Below are positions 33,434 to 42,414 of a stretch of DNA of 64,000 nt, piece by piece. The position numbers were made by a program, and so were the translations under genes. Below the pieces are notes generated by a model. The model ran no database searches, had not been told where the DNA came from, and saw only the letters and a list, made by a program, of their open reading frames with translations. Position 1 is the first letter of the stretch; each line of letters starts with the position of its first letter. Origin of the DNA: Glaciihabitans arcticus (lineage in GTDB: Bacteria > Actinomycetota > Actinomycetes > Actinomycetales > Microbacteriaceae); the NCBI RefSeq assembly GCF_004310685.1, contig NZ_SISG01000001.1, positions 620,001-684,000 on the forward strand, written 5' to 3'.

Positions 33434-34759
33434 ATGCGCATATCGGTGATTGGTTGCGGTTATCTCGGAGCGGTTCACGCCGCTGCAATGGTCAGTCTCG
33501 GTCACACGGTGATCGGGGTCGATGTCGATGAGGCCCGGGTGCAGTCACTGGCCCACGGTCTTGTGCCCTTCTACGAACCGGGCCTGCCGGAGTTGCTGAC
33601 CGAGGGACTCGCGACCGGTCGCCTCAGCTTCTCTACGGTGATGGATGACGTGAAGCGCGCCCGCCTACACTTCCTGGCGATCGGTACCCCGCAGACCGAG
33701 AGCGGCGCGGCCGACCTCGGTTTCCTGTTCACCGCCGTCGCCCAGCTCGTTCCCTTGCTCAGCCCCGGCGATCTCGTTGTCGGCAAGTCCACGGTGCCGG
33801 TCGGGGTCGCCGCCCGCATCGCCGAGGTGGTGGAGTCCGCCGGCGCCCGCCTCGCGTGGAACCCCGAGTTCCTGCGTGAGGGCCGCGCTGTCGTCGACAC
33901 CCTTTCGCCGGATCGTATGGTCTACGGCGTGCGCGAGGGTGACAACGAGGCAGTTGCGCTGCTCGACCGCGTCTACGAGCAGATCCTCGAGTCGGGCACG
34001 CCGCGCATGGTCACCGACTTCGCCACGGCTGAGCTCGTGAAGGTCGCGGCGAACGCGTTCCTCGCCACCAAGATCTCGTTCATCAACGCCATGGCCGAGG
34101 TCGCCGAGGCCTCCGGCGCGAACATCGACCAGCTCGCCGACGCGCTCGGCCAGGATCCGCGCATCGGCCGCAAGTTCCTCAACTCCGGTCTCGGCTTCGG
34201 CGGGGGCTGCCTACCGAAGGACATCCGCGGCTTCGTCTCGCGTGGCGAGGAGCTGGGCGTCGACCTCGGCTTCCTGCGCGAGGTTGAATCCATCAACCTG
34301 CGCCGCCGCCAGCGCGTGATCGACCTCGCTGTCGACGAGCTCGGCGGCAGTGTCGTCGGCAAGAGGATTACGATCCTCGGCCTCGCCTTCAAGCCGAACT
34401 CCGACGACGTGCGCGACTCGCCCGCCCTCGACGTCGCGCGACGACTCGTGGAGCTCGGCGCGGTGGTGCACGCCACCGATCCACAGGCGCTCGAAACCGC
34501 ACGCCGTTCCACCCCGGGGCTGGACTACCACGCGGATGTGCCCGACGCACTGCGCGGTGCCGAGCTCGTGCTGGTGCTCACGGAATGGGAGGCGTTCACC
34601 GGCCTCGACCCCGAGCTCGCGGCATCCCTCGTGATGAATCGCACCGTCATCGACGGCCGCAACTGCCTCGATTCGGTGGCCTGGCAGCGGGCCGGCTGGC
34701 GGGTGCTCGCGCTCGGTCACGCGGTGCCGGCGAAGCTCAGTCCGCAGGCGGTTCGTTAG
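33434..34759 (+). CDS. UDP-glucose 6-dehydrogenase
   Basis: 441 residues. It oxidises UDP-glucose to UDP-glucuronate with two NAD+. Rossmann motif ISVIGCGYLGAVHA; substrate loop NPEFLREGRAV; catalytic C259 in GFGGGCLPKD; C-terminal NDP-sugar domain with ITILGLAFKPNSDDVRDSPAL. Full length. UDP-glucuronate would feed cell-envelope polysaccharide or glycolipid synthesis, fitting the nearby glycosyltransferase fusion. Its last 23 nt overlap the end of the convergent DedA gene. Confidence 0.95.
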   Translation: MRISVIGCGYLGAVHAAAMVSLGHTVIGVDVDEARVQSLAHGLVPFYEPGLPELLTEGLATGRLSFSTVMDDVKRARLHFLAIGTPQTESGAADLGFLFTAVAQLVPLLSPGDLVVGKSTVPVGVAARIAEVVESAGARLAWNPEFLREGRAVVDTLSPDRMVYGVREGDNEAVALLDRVYEQILESGTPRMVTDFATAELVKVAANAFLATKISFINAMAEVAEASGANIDQLADALGQDPRIGRKFLNSGLGFGGGCLPKDIRGFVSRGEELGVDLGFLREVESINLRRRQRVIDLAVDELGGSVVGKRITILGLAFKPNSDDVRDSPALDVARRLVELGAVVHATDPQALETARRSTPGLDYHADVPDALRGAELVLVLTEWEAFTGLDPELAASLVMNRTVIDGRNCLDSVAWQRAGWRVLALGHAVPAKLSPQAVR

Positions 34760-35336
34760 CCCGACGCCGCAGCACCCAATCGATGAGGAATCCCAGCCCC
34801 ATCGCCACGATCACCGACAGCACAACCGCGAGCACGGGCTGGTCGCGCAGCCAGCTGCCGAAGAACAGTCCGACGACGCTGTTGTAGAGCGCCCAGCCGA
34901 GCCCGGCCGCCGCGGAGAGCGGCAGGAACCGCGAGTAGGCGAGGCCCGTCGCCCCGGCCGTGAGGTTGACGGCGATGCGGGCGAACGGGATGTACCGTGC
35001 CGTGAAGATCAGCACTGCGGGCCGCGCGAGCACAGTGCCTCGCACACGAGCCAGTTGCCGCGCGAGTCGCCCTTCCCGCTGCCACCGCCAGCGGTCGAAG
35101 CCGACCGAACGACCGATCGCGAAGCACAGAGAGTCACCGATGATCGCCCCGAGCCCGGCGACTCCCACGAGAGCGGCCAGATTCGGCGAGCCGGTCGATC
35201 CGGCGATCGCCCCGAGCGCGACGACGGCCGTCTCGCTCGGCAGCACCACGAGGAAGGCGTCGCCCACAACGAGCAGGAACAGCACGGGCAGCAGCCAGGG
35301 CGATTCGGCGATCACGGTAATGTCCAAGCCGACCAT
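34737..35336 (-). CDS. DedA family membrane protein
   Basis: 199 residues. SNARE-associated/DedA domain with FLLVVGDAFLVVLPSETAV, GDSLCFAIGRSVGF, FTARYIPFARIAVNLTAGATG and the R-rich re-entrant region. DedA proteins are proposed lipid scramblases or flippases, including recycling of undecaprenyl phosphate (family knowledge). It lies between a UDP-sugar dehydrogenase and a glycosyltransferase, consistent with envelope glycan work. Confidence 0.92.
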   Translation of the reverse strand: MVGLDITVIAESPWLLPVLFLLVVGDAFLVVLPSETAVVALGAIAGSTGSPNLAALVGVAGLGAIIGDSLCFAIGRSVGFDRWRWQREGRLARQLARVRGTVLARPAVLIFTARYIPFARIAVNLTAGATGLAYSRFLPLSAAAGLGWALYNSVVGLFFGSWLRDQPVLAVVLSVIVAMGLGFLIDWVLRRRANEPPAD

Positions 35337-35456
35337 GACTCAGTTGTAGACCTCTAAGGTGAACGACTTCGAACGTCCGGCGACGATTGGGTGAACCCTT
35401 CTCGCCTTGCGCGGCGATGGCGGGCTAAATGACGAGTCGGGTGTCACGCTGGGAGC

Positions 35457-37406
35457 GTGAGAATCATTGTGGTGGCAGAGACATTCCTCCCCCAGATGAA
35501 CGGGGTCGTCAATTCCGTACTCCAGATGGTGCGCCATCTGCGGGAACGCGGTCACGAGGTGCTGGTGATCGCCCCCGGCACCGTGGCGGATCCACCGTCG
35601 AGCGAGCTGCTGCATGGCGCGGGCCTCGAGCTGCTGCGCTCGGTGCCGCTCCCTCGCTACGCCGAGGTGCGCCTCACCTTCGTGAGTCCCGCGCACCTCA
35701 CCTCGATCATGCAGCGCTTCGCGCCGGATGTGATCCACCTGGCTTCGCCGTTCATCCTCGGCTGGCAGGCGCTCAAGGCCGCGGACGCCCTCGGTATCCC
35801 CACGGTCGCGGTGTACCAGACCGACATCCCCGGCTACGCGCGCCGCTACGGCATCGGGGCTGCGGCCGCGGGCCTCACGCGCCACCTCGCGAAGGTGCAC
35901 CGCACCGCCACTCTGACTCTCGCCCCCTCGACCGCCGCGATGGACGAGATCTCCCGCCTCGGCGTCACCTCGTTGAAACTGTGGGCGCGCGGTGTGGACG
36001 GCGTGCGATTCACCCCCAACCGCCGCTCCGCGGACCTGCGCCGCACACTCGCCGGCCGCGGTGAGGTGGTGATCGGGTACGTCGGGAGGCTCGCGCCCGA
36101 GAAGCAGGTGGACGACCTTCGCGTGCTCGGGGACATCCCGAACAGCCGCATCGTCATCGTCGGCGACGGTCCCAGCCGCGCAGCACTCGAGGCCCAGTTG
36201 CCGAAAGCGAAGTTCCTCGGTTTTCTGGCGGGGGATGCCCTCGCCGACGTTGTGGCGAACTTCGATGTCTTTGTGCACCCGGGTGAGAACGAGACGTTCT
36301 GCCAGACCATTCAGGAAGCACTGGCGAGCGGTGTGCCGGTGGTGGCTACGGGCGTGGGTGGACCGGTGGACCTGGTTCGCCAGAGTCAGACCGGTTGGCT
36401 GTACAAGCCCGGCGACCTCGACGACTTGCGCGCTCGCGTCATGGACCTCGTCGGTGACAAGGTCAAGCGCCGGGCCTTCGGTCGCGCGGCCCGCGCCTCG
36501 GTCGCGCACCGCACCTGGTCGGGACTCGGCGACGAGCTGCTCGCTCACTTCCGGAACCTGGTCCCCGGCGCGGACCCCGTCGTCTCACCGGTCCCGCCAC
36601 GTGCCTGGGCCCGCTACGTGGCGGTGGGGGACTCGCTCACCGAGGGGCTCTCCGACAGCTCCCGCCAGGCGAGCGGCGACTTCCGCGGCTGGGCCGACCG
36701 GCTCGCCGAGCTGCTCGGCCACGCGACACCGCGCCGCACACCCCTGCTCTACGCCAACCTCGCGGTGCGTTCGCGCCGGGTGCGCCACGTCGTCGAGGAC
36801 CAGGTGCCGCTCGCGCTCACCCTGCGGGCCGACCTCGTGTCGGTGCTCGTCGGCGCCAACGACCTGGTGCGGGGCGCCGCCAACCCCGAGCGTCTCGCGG
36901 CGCGGGTCGTCGCCTCCGTGAACGAGATCCGTGCGACCGGCGCCCACGTGCTGCTCGTCACCGCCTTCGCCCCGCACTACCGCTACCTCGGCGCGCTGCA
37001 CGCCCGTATCGGACGCTTCAACCGCGTACTGCGCTCGGTTGCGAACGATCCCGGCGTGACCATCCTCGATTTCGCCGACGACCCGGCGTGTGCCGACCCG
37101 CGCGCGTGGGGAGCGGACCGCGTCCACCTGAGCTCGCACGGCCACCGCGTTCTCGCCTACCGCGCCGCAACCCTGCTCGGGGTGCCCGACGTGCGCGAGC
37201 TCGCCGAGCTCGAGGTGGCGTTGCACGAGGAGACCGTGGCATCCCTCAGCACACCGAAATGGATCTGGCAGCACGTTCGACCGTGGGTCGGGCGCCGTAT
37301 GGTCGGTCGCGTCGCAGGCACCGGTCGCGTCGCCAAGCACAGCGCGCTCGTGCCGATCAACCCGACCGACGGCGCGCCTGCTCTGGTTCGCCACAGGCCG
37401 TACTGA
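35457..37406 (+). CDS. Fusion protein: GT4 glycosyltransferase (MgtA-like) + SGNH hydrolase
   Basis: 649 residues from GTG 35457. Residues 1-370 are a GT-B glycosyltransferase of family 4: VVAETFLPQMNGVVNSV, HLASPFILGWQAL, YVGRLAPEKQVDDLRVL and the EX7E-type region HPGENETFCQTIQEALASGVP. It closely resembles GDP-mannose-dependent mannosyltransferases acting on glycolipids. Residues 385-575 are an SGNH hydrolase with S393 in GDSLTEG, N468 in GAND, and D554/H557 in DRVHLSSHGH, so all catalytic blocks are intact. A 70-residue basic tail follows. Transfer and deacylation/acylation on the same glycolipid is a plausible inference. No membrane helix or signal. Confidence 0.9.
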   Translation: MRIIVVAETFLPQMNGVVNSVLQMVRHLRERGHEVLVIAPGTVADPPSSELLHGAGLELLRSVPLPRYAEVRLTFVSPAHLTSIMQRFAPDVIHLASPFILGWQALKAADALGIPTVAVYQTDIPGYARRYGIGAAAAGLTRHLAKVHRTATLTLAPSTAAMDEISRLGVTSLKLWARGVDGVRFTPNRRSADLRRTLAGRGEVVIGYVGRLAPEKQVDDLRVLGDIPNSRIVIVGDGPSRAALEAQLPKAKFLGFLAGDALADVVANFDVFVHPGENETFCQTIQEALASGVPVVATGVGGPVDLVRQSQTGWLYKPGDLDDLRARVMDLVGDKVKRRAFGRAARASVAHRTWSGLGDELLAHFRNLVPGADPVVSPVPPRAWARYVAVGDSLTEGLSDSSRQASGDFRGWADRLAELLGHATPRRTPLLYANLAVRSRRVRHVVEDQVPLALTLRADLVSVLVGANDLVRGAANPERLAARVVASVNEIRATGAHVLLVTAFAPHYRYLGALHARIGRFNRVLRSVANDPGVTILDFADDPACADPRAWGADRVHLSSHGHRVLAYRAATLLGVPDVRELAELEVALHEETVASLSTPKWIWQHVRPWVGRRMVGRVAGTGRVAKHSALVPINPTDGAPALVRHRPY

Positions 37407-37435
37407 TACCCTGTAGACGTAACACAACGGAGCAG

Positions 37436-37520
37436 GCCGGCAAGACGCTGGTCACCGGTGGTGAACTTCTCAGTGGCTGAGAGCTTTTCTACTGTTGGCC
37501 AGACATGCCCCAACTCTAGG
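37436..37520 (+). ncRNA. Structured pnp leader, probable Actino-pnp cis-regulatory RNA
   Basis: The 222-nt region before pnp holds GC-rich short stems such as CTCAG-tgg-CTGAG and paired GGCC elements (GGCCGG ... TTGGCC), consistent with the published Actino-pnp motif found upstream of actinobacterial pnp genes. PNPase levels are commonly autoregulated through leader cleavage. Boundaries are estimated and the assignment rests on position and memory of the motif, not a covariance search. Confidence 0.5.
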
Positions 37521-37628
37521 GATACGCACGTGCGCGCTTTCGATAAGTGCGCCATCGAACCCGCTCCTGCTCCTCGAGCGTCGCTGCCACACGGGTGGCG
37601 ACCATAAACAAAGAGGAGAAACCCCCCA

Positions 37629-39908
37629 ATGGAGGGTCCAGAAATCAAGTTTGCCGAAGCCGTTCTCGATAACGGTAAGTTCGGCACTCGCACGGTCCGC
37701 TTCGAGACCGGTCGACTCGCGCAGCAGGCACAGGGTGCCGTCGCCGCGTACCTCGATGAAGACACCATGATCCTGTCGGCCACCTCGGCAGGCAAGCACC
37801 CGCGTGAAGGATTCGACTTCTTCCCGCTGACCGTCGACGTGGAAGAGCGCTCGTACGCCGCAGGAAAGATCCCCGGATCCTTCTTCCGTCGCGAGGGCCG
37901 TCCCAGCACCGAGGCCATCCTCGTCTGCCGCCTCATCGACCGCCCCATGCGCCCGACCTTCGTCGAAGGCCTGCGCAACGAGGTGCAGATCGTCATCACC
38001 GTCCTGAGCATCGCTCCCGACGAGTTCTACGACGCCCTGGCCATCAACGCGGCCAGCGTCAGCACCCAGATCTCCGGCCTGCCGTTCTACGGTCCGGTCG
38101 GCGGCATCCGTCTCGCCCTCATCGGCGACCAGTGGGTGGCATTCCCCAAGTTCAGCCAGCTCGAAGAGGCTGTGTTCGACCTCACGGTCGCCGGTCGCCT
38201 CGTCGTCGATGAGAACGGCGCCGAAGACGTCGCCATCATGATGGTCGAAGCAGAAGCAACCGAGAACAGCTGGGAGCTCATCAAGGCGGGCGCCACGAAG
38301 CCTGACGAGACCATCGTCGCGCAGGGCCTCGAGGCTGCAAAGCCGTTCCTCACGCAGCTCATCAAGGCACAGCAGTCCATCGCCGACGAGGCCGCAAAGC
38401 CGATCGCCGACTACCAGTTGTTCCCGCCCTACGAGCAGGGCACCTACGATGCAGTCGCGGGCTTCGCCTACGACGAGCTCAAGGGTGTTTACCAGATCGC
38501 CGACAAGATCGAGCGCCAGACGGCGGACGATCTTCTCAAGGATCGCGTCAAGGTCGACATCGCCGCCAAGGTTGAAGCCGGCGAACTTCCGGGATCCGCA
38601 CTCGGCGAGATCTCGGCCGCGTACAAGTCGGTGTCCAAGAAGGTCATGCGCACGCGCGTGCTCACCGAGGGCATCCGTATCGACGGCCGCGGCCTGAGCG
38701 ACATCCGTGCGCTCGACGCCGAGGTCCAGGTCATCCCGCGCGTTCACGGCTCGGCGATCTTCCAGCGCGGCGAGACCCAGATCCTGGGTGTCACGACGCT
38801 GAACATGCTCAAGATGGAGCAGCAGATCGACTCCCTGGCCCCGGTCAAGAAGAAGCGCTACCTGCACCACTACAACTTCCCGCCCTACTCCACCGGTGAG
38901 ACCGGTCGCGTCGGCAGCCCGAAGCGTCGCGAGATCGGGCACGGCTTCCTCGCCGAGCGCGCCCTCGTGCCGGTGCTGCCGCCCCGCGAGGAGTTCCCCT
39001 ACGCGATCCGCCAGGTGTCCGAGGCTCTCGGCTCCAACGGTTCGACGTCGATGGGTTCCGTCTGCGCCTCGACCCTGTCGCTGCTCAACGCCGGTGTGCC
39101 GCTGCGCGCCCCGGTCGCCGGCATCGCCATGGGCCTCATCTCCGACGAGGTCGACGGACAGACGCGCTACGCGGCCCTGACCGACATCCTCGGCGCTGAA
39201 GACGCCCTCGGCGACATGGACTTCAAGGTCGCCGGTACGTCTGAGTTCATCACGGCCATCCAGCTCGACACGAAGCTCGCGGGTCTCCCGTCCTCCGTGC
39301 TCGACGGAGCTCTCAAGCAGGCCAAGGAAGCCCGTACCGCGATTCTCGCTGTCATCAACGCGGCGATCGACGCTCCCGACGAGATGGCGCCCACCGCGCC
39401 TCGCGTCATCAGCGTGCAGATCCCGATTGACAAGATCGGCGAGCTGATCGGCCCGAAGGGCAAGAACATCAACCAGATCCAGGATGACACCGGAGCTGAC
39501 ATCTCGATCGAGGATGACGGAACCGTGTACATCGGTGCCGTTGATGGTCCCTCGGCCGAGGCTGCGCGCGCCGCTGTCAACGCGATCGCGAACCCGCTGA
39601 ACCCCGAGGTCGGTGAGCGGTTCCTCGGAACCGTCGTCAAGCTCGCGACCTTCGGTGCGTTCGTCTCGCTCACCCCCGGCAAGGACGGACTGCTGCACAT
39701 CAGCGAAGTCCGCAAGCTCGCCGGTGGCAAGCGCGTCGAGAACGTCGAAGACGTTCTCGCGGTCGGCCAGAAGATCCAGGTCGAGATCACCAAGATCGAC
39801 GACCGTGGAAAGCTGTCGCTCGCTCCCGTCACCGACGAGGCCGACTCCGCGGACACCGACAGCTCTGCTGCCGCGTCCGAGGGTCCTGAAGCCCCCGCCG
39901 AAGGCTAG
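37629..39908 (+). CDS. pnp: Polyribonucleotide nucleotidyltransferase (PNPase)
   Basis: 759 residues, full length. 3'-5' phosphorolytic RNA decay; trimeric. First RNase PH-like domain (about 10-150), helical linker, second catalytic domain (about 330-560) with [35 protein letters not shown] and [14 protein letters not shown] (catalytic Asp residues). KH domain [22 protein letters not shown] and S1 domain [19 protein letters not shown] follow, with a low-complexity C-terminus. Ribosome binding site AGAGGAGAAA. The gene usually follows rpsO; here the two are separated. Confidence 0.98.
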   Translation: MEGPEIKFAEAVLDNGKFGTRTVRFETGRLAQQAQGAVAAYLDEDTMILSATSAGKHPREGFDFFPLTVDVEERSYAAGKIPGSFFRREGRPSTEAILVCRLIDRPMRPTFVEGLRNEVQIVITVLSIAPDEFYDALAINAASVSTQISGLPFYGPVGGIRLALIGDQWVAFPKFSQLEEAVFDLTVAGRLVVDENGAEDVAIMMVEAEATENSWELIKAGATKPDETIVAQGLEAAKPFLTQLIKAQQSIADEAAKPIADYQLFPPYEQGTYDAVAGFAYDELKGVYQIADKIERQTADDLLKDRVKVDIAAKVEAGELPGSALGEISAAYKSVSKKVMRTRVLTEGIRIDGRGLSDIRALDAEVQVIPRVHGSAIFQRGETQILGVTTLNMLKMEQQIDSLAPVKKKRYLHHYNFPPYSTGETGRVGSPKRREIGHGFLAERALVPVLPPREEFPYAIRQVSEALGSNGSTSMGSVCASTLSLLNAGVPLRAPVAGIAMGLISDEVDGQTRYAALTDILGAEDALGDMDFKVAGTSEFITAIQLDTKLAGLPSSVLDGALKQAKEARTAILAVINAAIDAPDEMAPTAPRVISVQIPIDKIGELIGPKGKNINQIQDDTGADISIEDDGTVYIGAVDGPSAEAARAAVNAIANPLNPEVGERFLGTVVKLATFGAFVSLTPGKDGLLHISEVRKLAGGKRVENVEDVLAVGQKIQVEITKIDDRGKLSLAPVTDEADSADTDSSAAASEGPEAPAEG

Positions 39909-39960
39909 AGCCGCGAGATAGATCTGCTCGGGGCCTCTCGCCAGGCGCTCGAGTAAGACG

Positions 39961-39992
39961 CAGAAACCCACTCCTTCGGGGGTGGGTTTCTG
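39961..39992 (+). terminator. Terminator after pnp
   Basis: A 14-bp stem (CAGAAACCCACTCC with GGGGTGGGTTTCTG, one wobble) closed by TTCG, 53 nt past the stop. Confidence 0.85.
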
Positions 39993-40183
39993 TGCGTTCG
40001 GGCCCGTTTGTGCCCGATAAAGTCCGGCAGATGACGGGCTGGTAACAATTCTCGTGTCGTGCGCATTTTGTGAAGCACTTTCCCGTAATGTCACGACCAA
40101 GGACGCAGACTGATCGGTCTGCCCCGGAGGGTGCAGGGTATCTATTGGGCAGGTGCGGCGTAGCCGCGGGGGAGTACTGAAAC

Positions 40184-41149
40184 ATGACGACGGCGATCGA
40201 CTCCGACAGGGTCACGCTCCAGCCACGTCCCACCCTGCGACAGATCGGCTCCTCCTCCCTTCACGTCTTCCCGCTCGCCATCAGCGGCAATATCTTCGGC
40301 TGGACGGCCGACACGTCCACGACGGACGGCATCCTCGACACCTACTTCGATCTGGGTGGCAACTTCGTCGACACGGCAGACTCGTATGCGGCGGGCCGCA
40401 GCGAGATCATGATCGGCAACTGGATGCGCGACCGCCGCAACCGCGATGACATGGTCGTGGCGACCAAGGTCGGCAAGAGCTTCGATAATCCGGGCCTCTC
40501 GGCGGGTTCCATTGCACGCTCCGTGGATCTTTCCCTCGAGCGCCTGCAGACAAGCTTCATCGACCTGCTGTACCTGCACATCGACGACGAGTCCGTGCCG
40601 TTCGAGGAGACGCTGCTCGCCGTGGACAAGCTCATTCGCGCCGGCAAGGTGCGCCACTTCGGGGTGTCCGACCACACCGGCAACCGGTTGTTCGAGGCGC
40701 GCATCGCGTCCGCCCAGATCGGCGTCGCACCCATGATCGCGCTTCAGAACCAGTACAGCCTGCTCAACCGCACCGAGTTCGAGGGCGATCTTGCGACCGT
40801 CGCCGACCGCCAGGGCCTCGGCGTCATGCCGCGTTTCGCCCTCGCGAGTGGTTTTCTCTCGGGCAAGTACCGCTCACGTGCCGACCTGCGTCGCTATACC
40901 CGCGGTAAGGATGCGTCGGGCTACCTCGGCCGCCGCGGGCTTCGTGTGTTGCACGCCCTCGACATCGTCGCGCTCCAGACCGGGGAGAGCGTCGCGACCG
41001 TCGCCCTCGCCTGGCTGCTCGCCAAGCGCAACGTCGTCGCTCCCGTCGTCTCCGCGAGCCACGCGGGACAGGTGCCCGAGCTCACGGCCGCCGCGAGTGT
41101 GCGTCTCACACGGCACCAGATCACCGAGCTCGACCGGGCTTCCGCCTAG
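40184..41149 (+). CDS. Aldo/keto reductase
   Basis: 321 residues. NADPH-dependent (beta/alpha)8 oxidoreductase. Catalytic signature NFVDTADSYAAGRSEIMIGNW (Asp, Tyr), then VVATKVGKS (Lys) and LLYLHIDDESVPFEETL (His). Later GVSDHTGNRLFEA and FALASGFLSGKYR match the family. Substrate not predictable. A single gene with terminators before and after it, inserted between pnp and the M16 peptidase gene, which are adjacent in many actinobacteria. Confidence 0.92.
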   Translation: MTTAIDSDRVTLQPRPTLRQIGSSSLHVFPLAISGNIFGWTADTSTTDGILDTYFDLGGNFVDTADSYAAGRSEIMIGNWMRDRRNRDDMVVATKVGKSFDNPGLSAGSIARSVDLSLERLQTSFIDLLYLHIDDESVPFEETLLAVDKLIRAGKVRHFGVSDHTGNRLFEARIASAQIGVAPMIALQNQYSLLNRTEFEGDLATVADRQGLGVMPRFALASGFLSGKYRSRADLRRYTRGKDASGYLGRRGLRVLHALDIVALQTGESVATVALAWLLAKRNVVAPVVSASHAGQVPELTAAASVRLTRHQITELDRASA

Positions 41150-41165
41150 TCGCCGTTAACCGCAG

Positions 41166-41197
41166 AACGGCCCGACCTCTGGAGAGGTCGGGCCGTT
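41166..41197. terminator. Bidirectional terminator
   Basis: A perfect 14-bp stem AACGGCCCGACCTC / GAGGTCGGGCCGTT with loop TGGA, between convergent genes. Confidence 0.88.
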
Positions 41198-41208
41198 TCG
41201 CGTGCCGG

Positions 41209-41535
41209 TTAGAAGCCGGGGATATTGAGCCAGCCGAGGCTGGTGAGCACGAGCACCGCGGTGAGCACGGCAGCGATGATCGTGATCGTGCGCGCGCTGC
41301 GTCCCTTGCCGGGCAGGAAGATGATGATGAGCAGCGTGATGAGCAGCAGGATCGGAACGAGCGCGAAGTTCAGTGCCGCGACGAACAGGGAGAGCAGCAG
41401 GAGCGCGCCCAGCACCAGCTCGGCGATCGCGAGGATCGAGCTGTTGCCACGGCCGCGCAGGCGCACGATGCCGTCATACAGCGACAGGCCGCCGGCGAGC
41501 AGGGTGATGATGAACAGAAGAGTGATTTCGGGCAT
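41209..41535 (-). CDS. Small four-helix membrane protein, unknown function
   Basis: 108 residues, ATG after GAAAGGCAGAGC. Predicted helices at about 3-22, 32-52, 55-74 and 83-103, with a single basic loop (LPGKGRSART). No recognised domain. It lies 96 nt downstream of the tetR gene on the same strand; co-regulation is possible but it has its own ribosome binding site. Confidence 0.75.
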   Translation of the reverse strand: MPEITLLFIITLLAGGLSLYDGIVRLRGRGNSSILAIAELVLGALLLLSLFVAALNFALVPILLLITLLIIIFLPGKGRSARTITIIAAVLTAVLVLTSLGWLNIPGF

Positions 41536-41631
41536 TGCTCTGCCTTTCGATGGGGGAAGGGCGCGGATCTACGGGACCGTAAATCCGCCACCCAAGGCTA
41601 GTGCCCCCATCGGCTTGGTGTCAGCCTACGT

Positions 41632-42234
41632 TCAGGCAGCTTTCAGAGTCGCGCTGCCGAGGATGCGATCCACAGCACGCTGGAGGCTCGTCGTCGCGGC
41701 AACGGGGTCGCCCGCGTAGCCGCCGCTCTGAGCACCGTCGATCGCGAGCAGGAACTCGTCAGCCGCGTCGCCGGGCATCGGGTGCCCCATGTCGCCGAGC
41801 AGGTTCGAGAGCACGTCGGTGTACCACTCGCGGTGTGCCGTCACGACCTCGCGCACGGGGTGCTGCGGGTCCGGGAACTCTGCTGCAGCATTGAGGAACG
41901 CACAACCGCGGAAGCCGGGCTGCGAGATGCGAGCGGCGAGGTCGCCGACGATCTGTCGCAGTGCCTGCTCCGCGCCGGCCGAGTTGTCGATGGTCGCAGT
42001 CAGGTCCTGGCGCATCGACTCGTGACGCGAGCGGATGTACTTGAGGATGAGCGTGTCTTTCGAGCCGTAGTGCTTGTAGAACGTGGCCTTGGTGACCGAG
42101 GAAACGCTGATGAGCCGGTCGATGCCCACGACGCGGATGCCGTCGTCGTAGAACAGTTCGTTTGCCGTATCCAGAATGCGCTGCTTTGCCCACGGGGCCC
42201 GCTGCAGCGTCGGGTCGCTGTCAACAACCGTCAC
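41632..42234 (-). CDS. TetR-family transcriptional regulator
   Basis: 200 residues from a GTG after AAGGAGCGACC. N-terminal HTH: KQRILDTANELFYDDGIRVVGIDRLISVSSVTKATFYKHYGSK (about 17-60). The C-terminal ligand domain contains GFRGCAFLNAAAEFPDPQHPV, typical of the AcrR-like subgroup with a conserved GCAF(L)NA motif. A near-perfect palindrome 61 nt upstream is its likely operator, so it is probably autoregulated. The target gene and ligand are unknown. Confidence 0.92.
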   Translation of the reverse strand: MTVVDSDPTLQRAPWAKQRILDTANELFYDDGIRVVGIDRLISVSSVTKATFYKHYGSKDTLILKYIRSRHESMRQDLTATIDNSAGAEQALRQIVGDLAARISQPGFRGCAFLNAAAEFPDPQHPVREVVTAHREWYTDVLSNLLGDMGHPMPGDAADEFLLAIDGAQSGGYAGDPVAATTSLQRAVDRILGSATLKAA

Positions 42235-42294
42235 GGTCGCTCCTTAAAAGTGCTGGGGAATGTGTCGTCGGGATGGCGACTTGATCATCTTAGA

Positions 42295-42320
42295 GGACAG
42301 ACAGACTTGTCTGTTTGTCC
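42295..42320. promoter_or_regulatory. TetR operator
   Basis: A 26-nt inverted repeat: GGACAGACAGAC, centre TT, GTCTGTTTGTCC; only one pair mismatches in each arm. It lies upstream of tetR and faces the M16 peptidase gene 95 nt away. Confidence 0.7.
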
Positions 42321-42402
42321 ACATCAATAGTTTCTTGCTTATTTACGCAACTAATTTCGTGTGCTAAAAGCTGTGGAAAACGTGCCGGCAACCTCGATGA
42401 CG

Positions 42403-42408
42403 TAGGCT
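42403..42408 (+). promoter_or_regulatory. Leaderless -10 element (M16 peptidase gene)
   Basis: TAGGCT ending 6 nt before the GTG at 42415. Confidence 0.6.
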
Positions 42409-42414
42409 CGGGCG

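Noticed and set aside
37470-40100. 876-codon minus-strand ORF opposite pnp
   Set aside because: A shadow of the pnp reading frame, with repetitive Asp/Gly/Arg composition and no domain.
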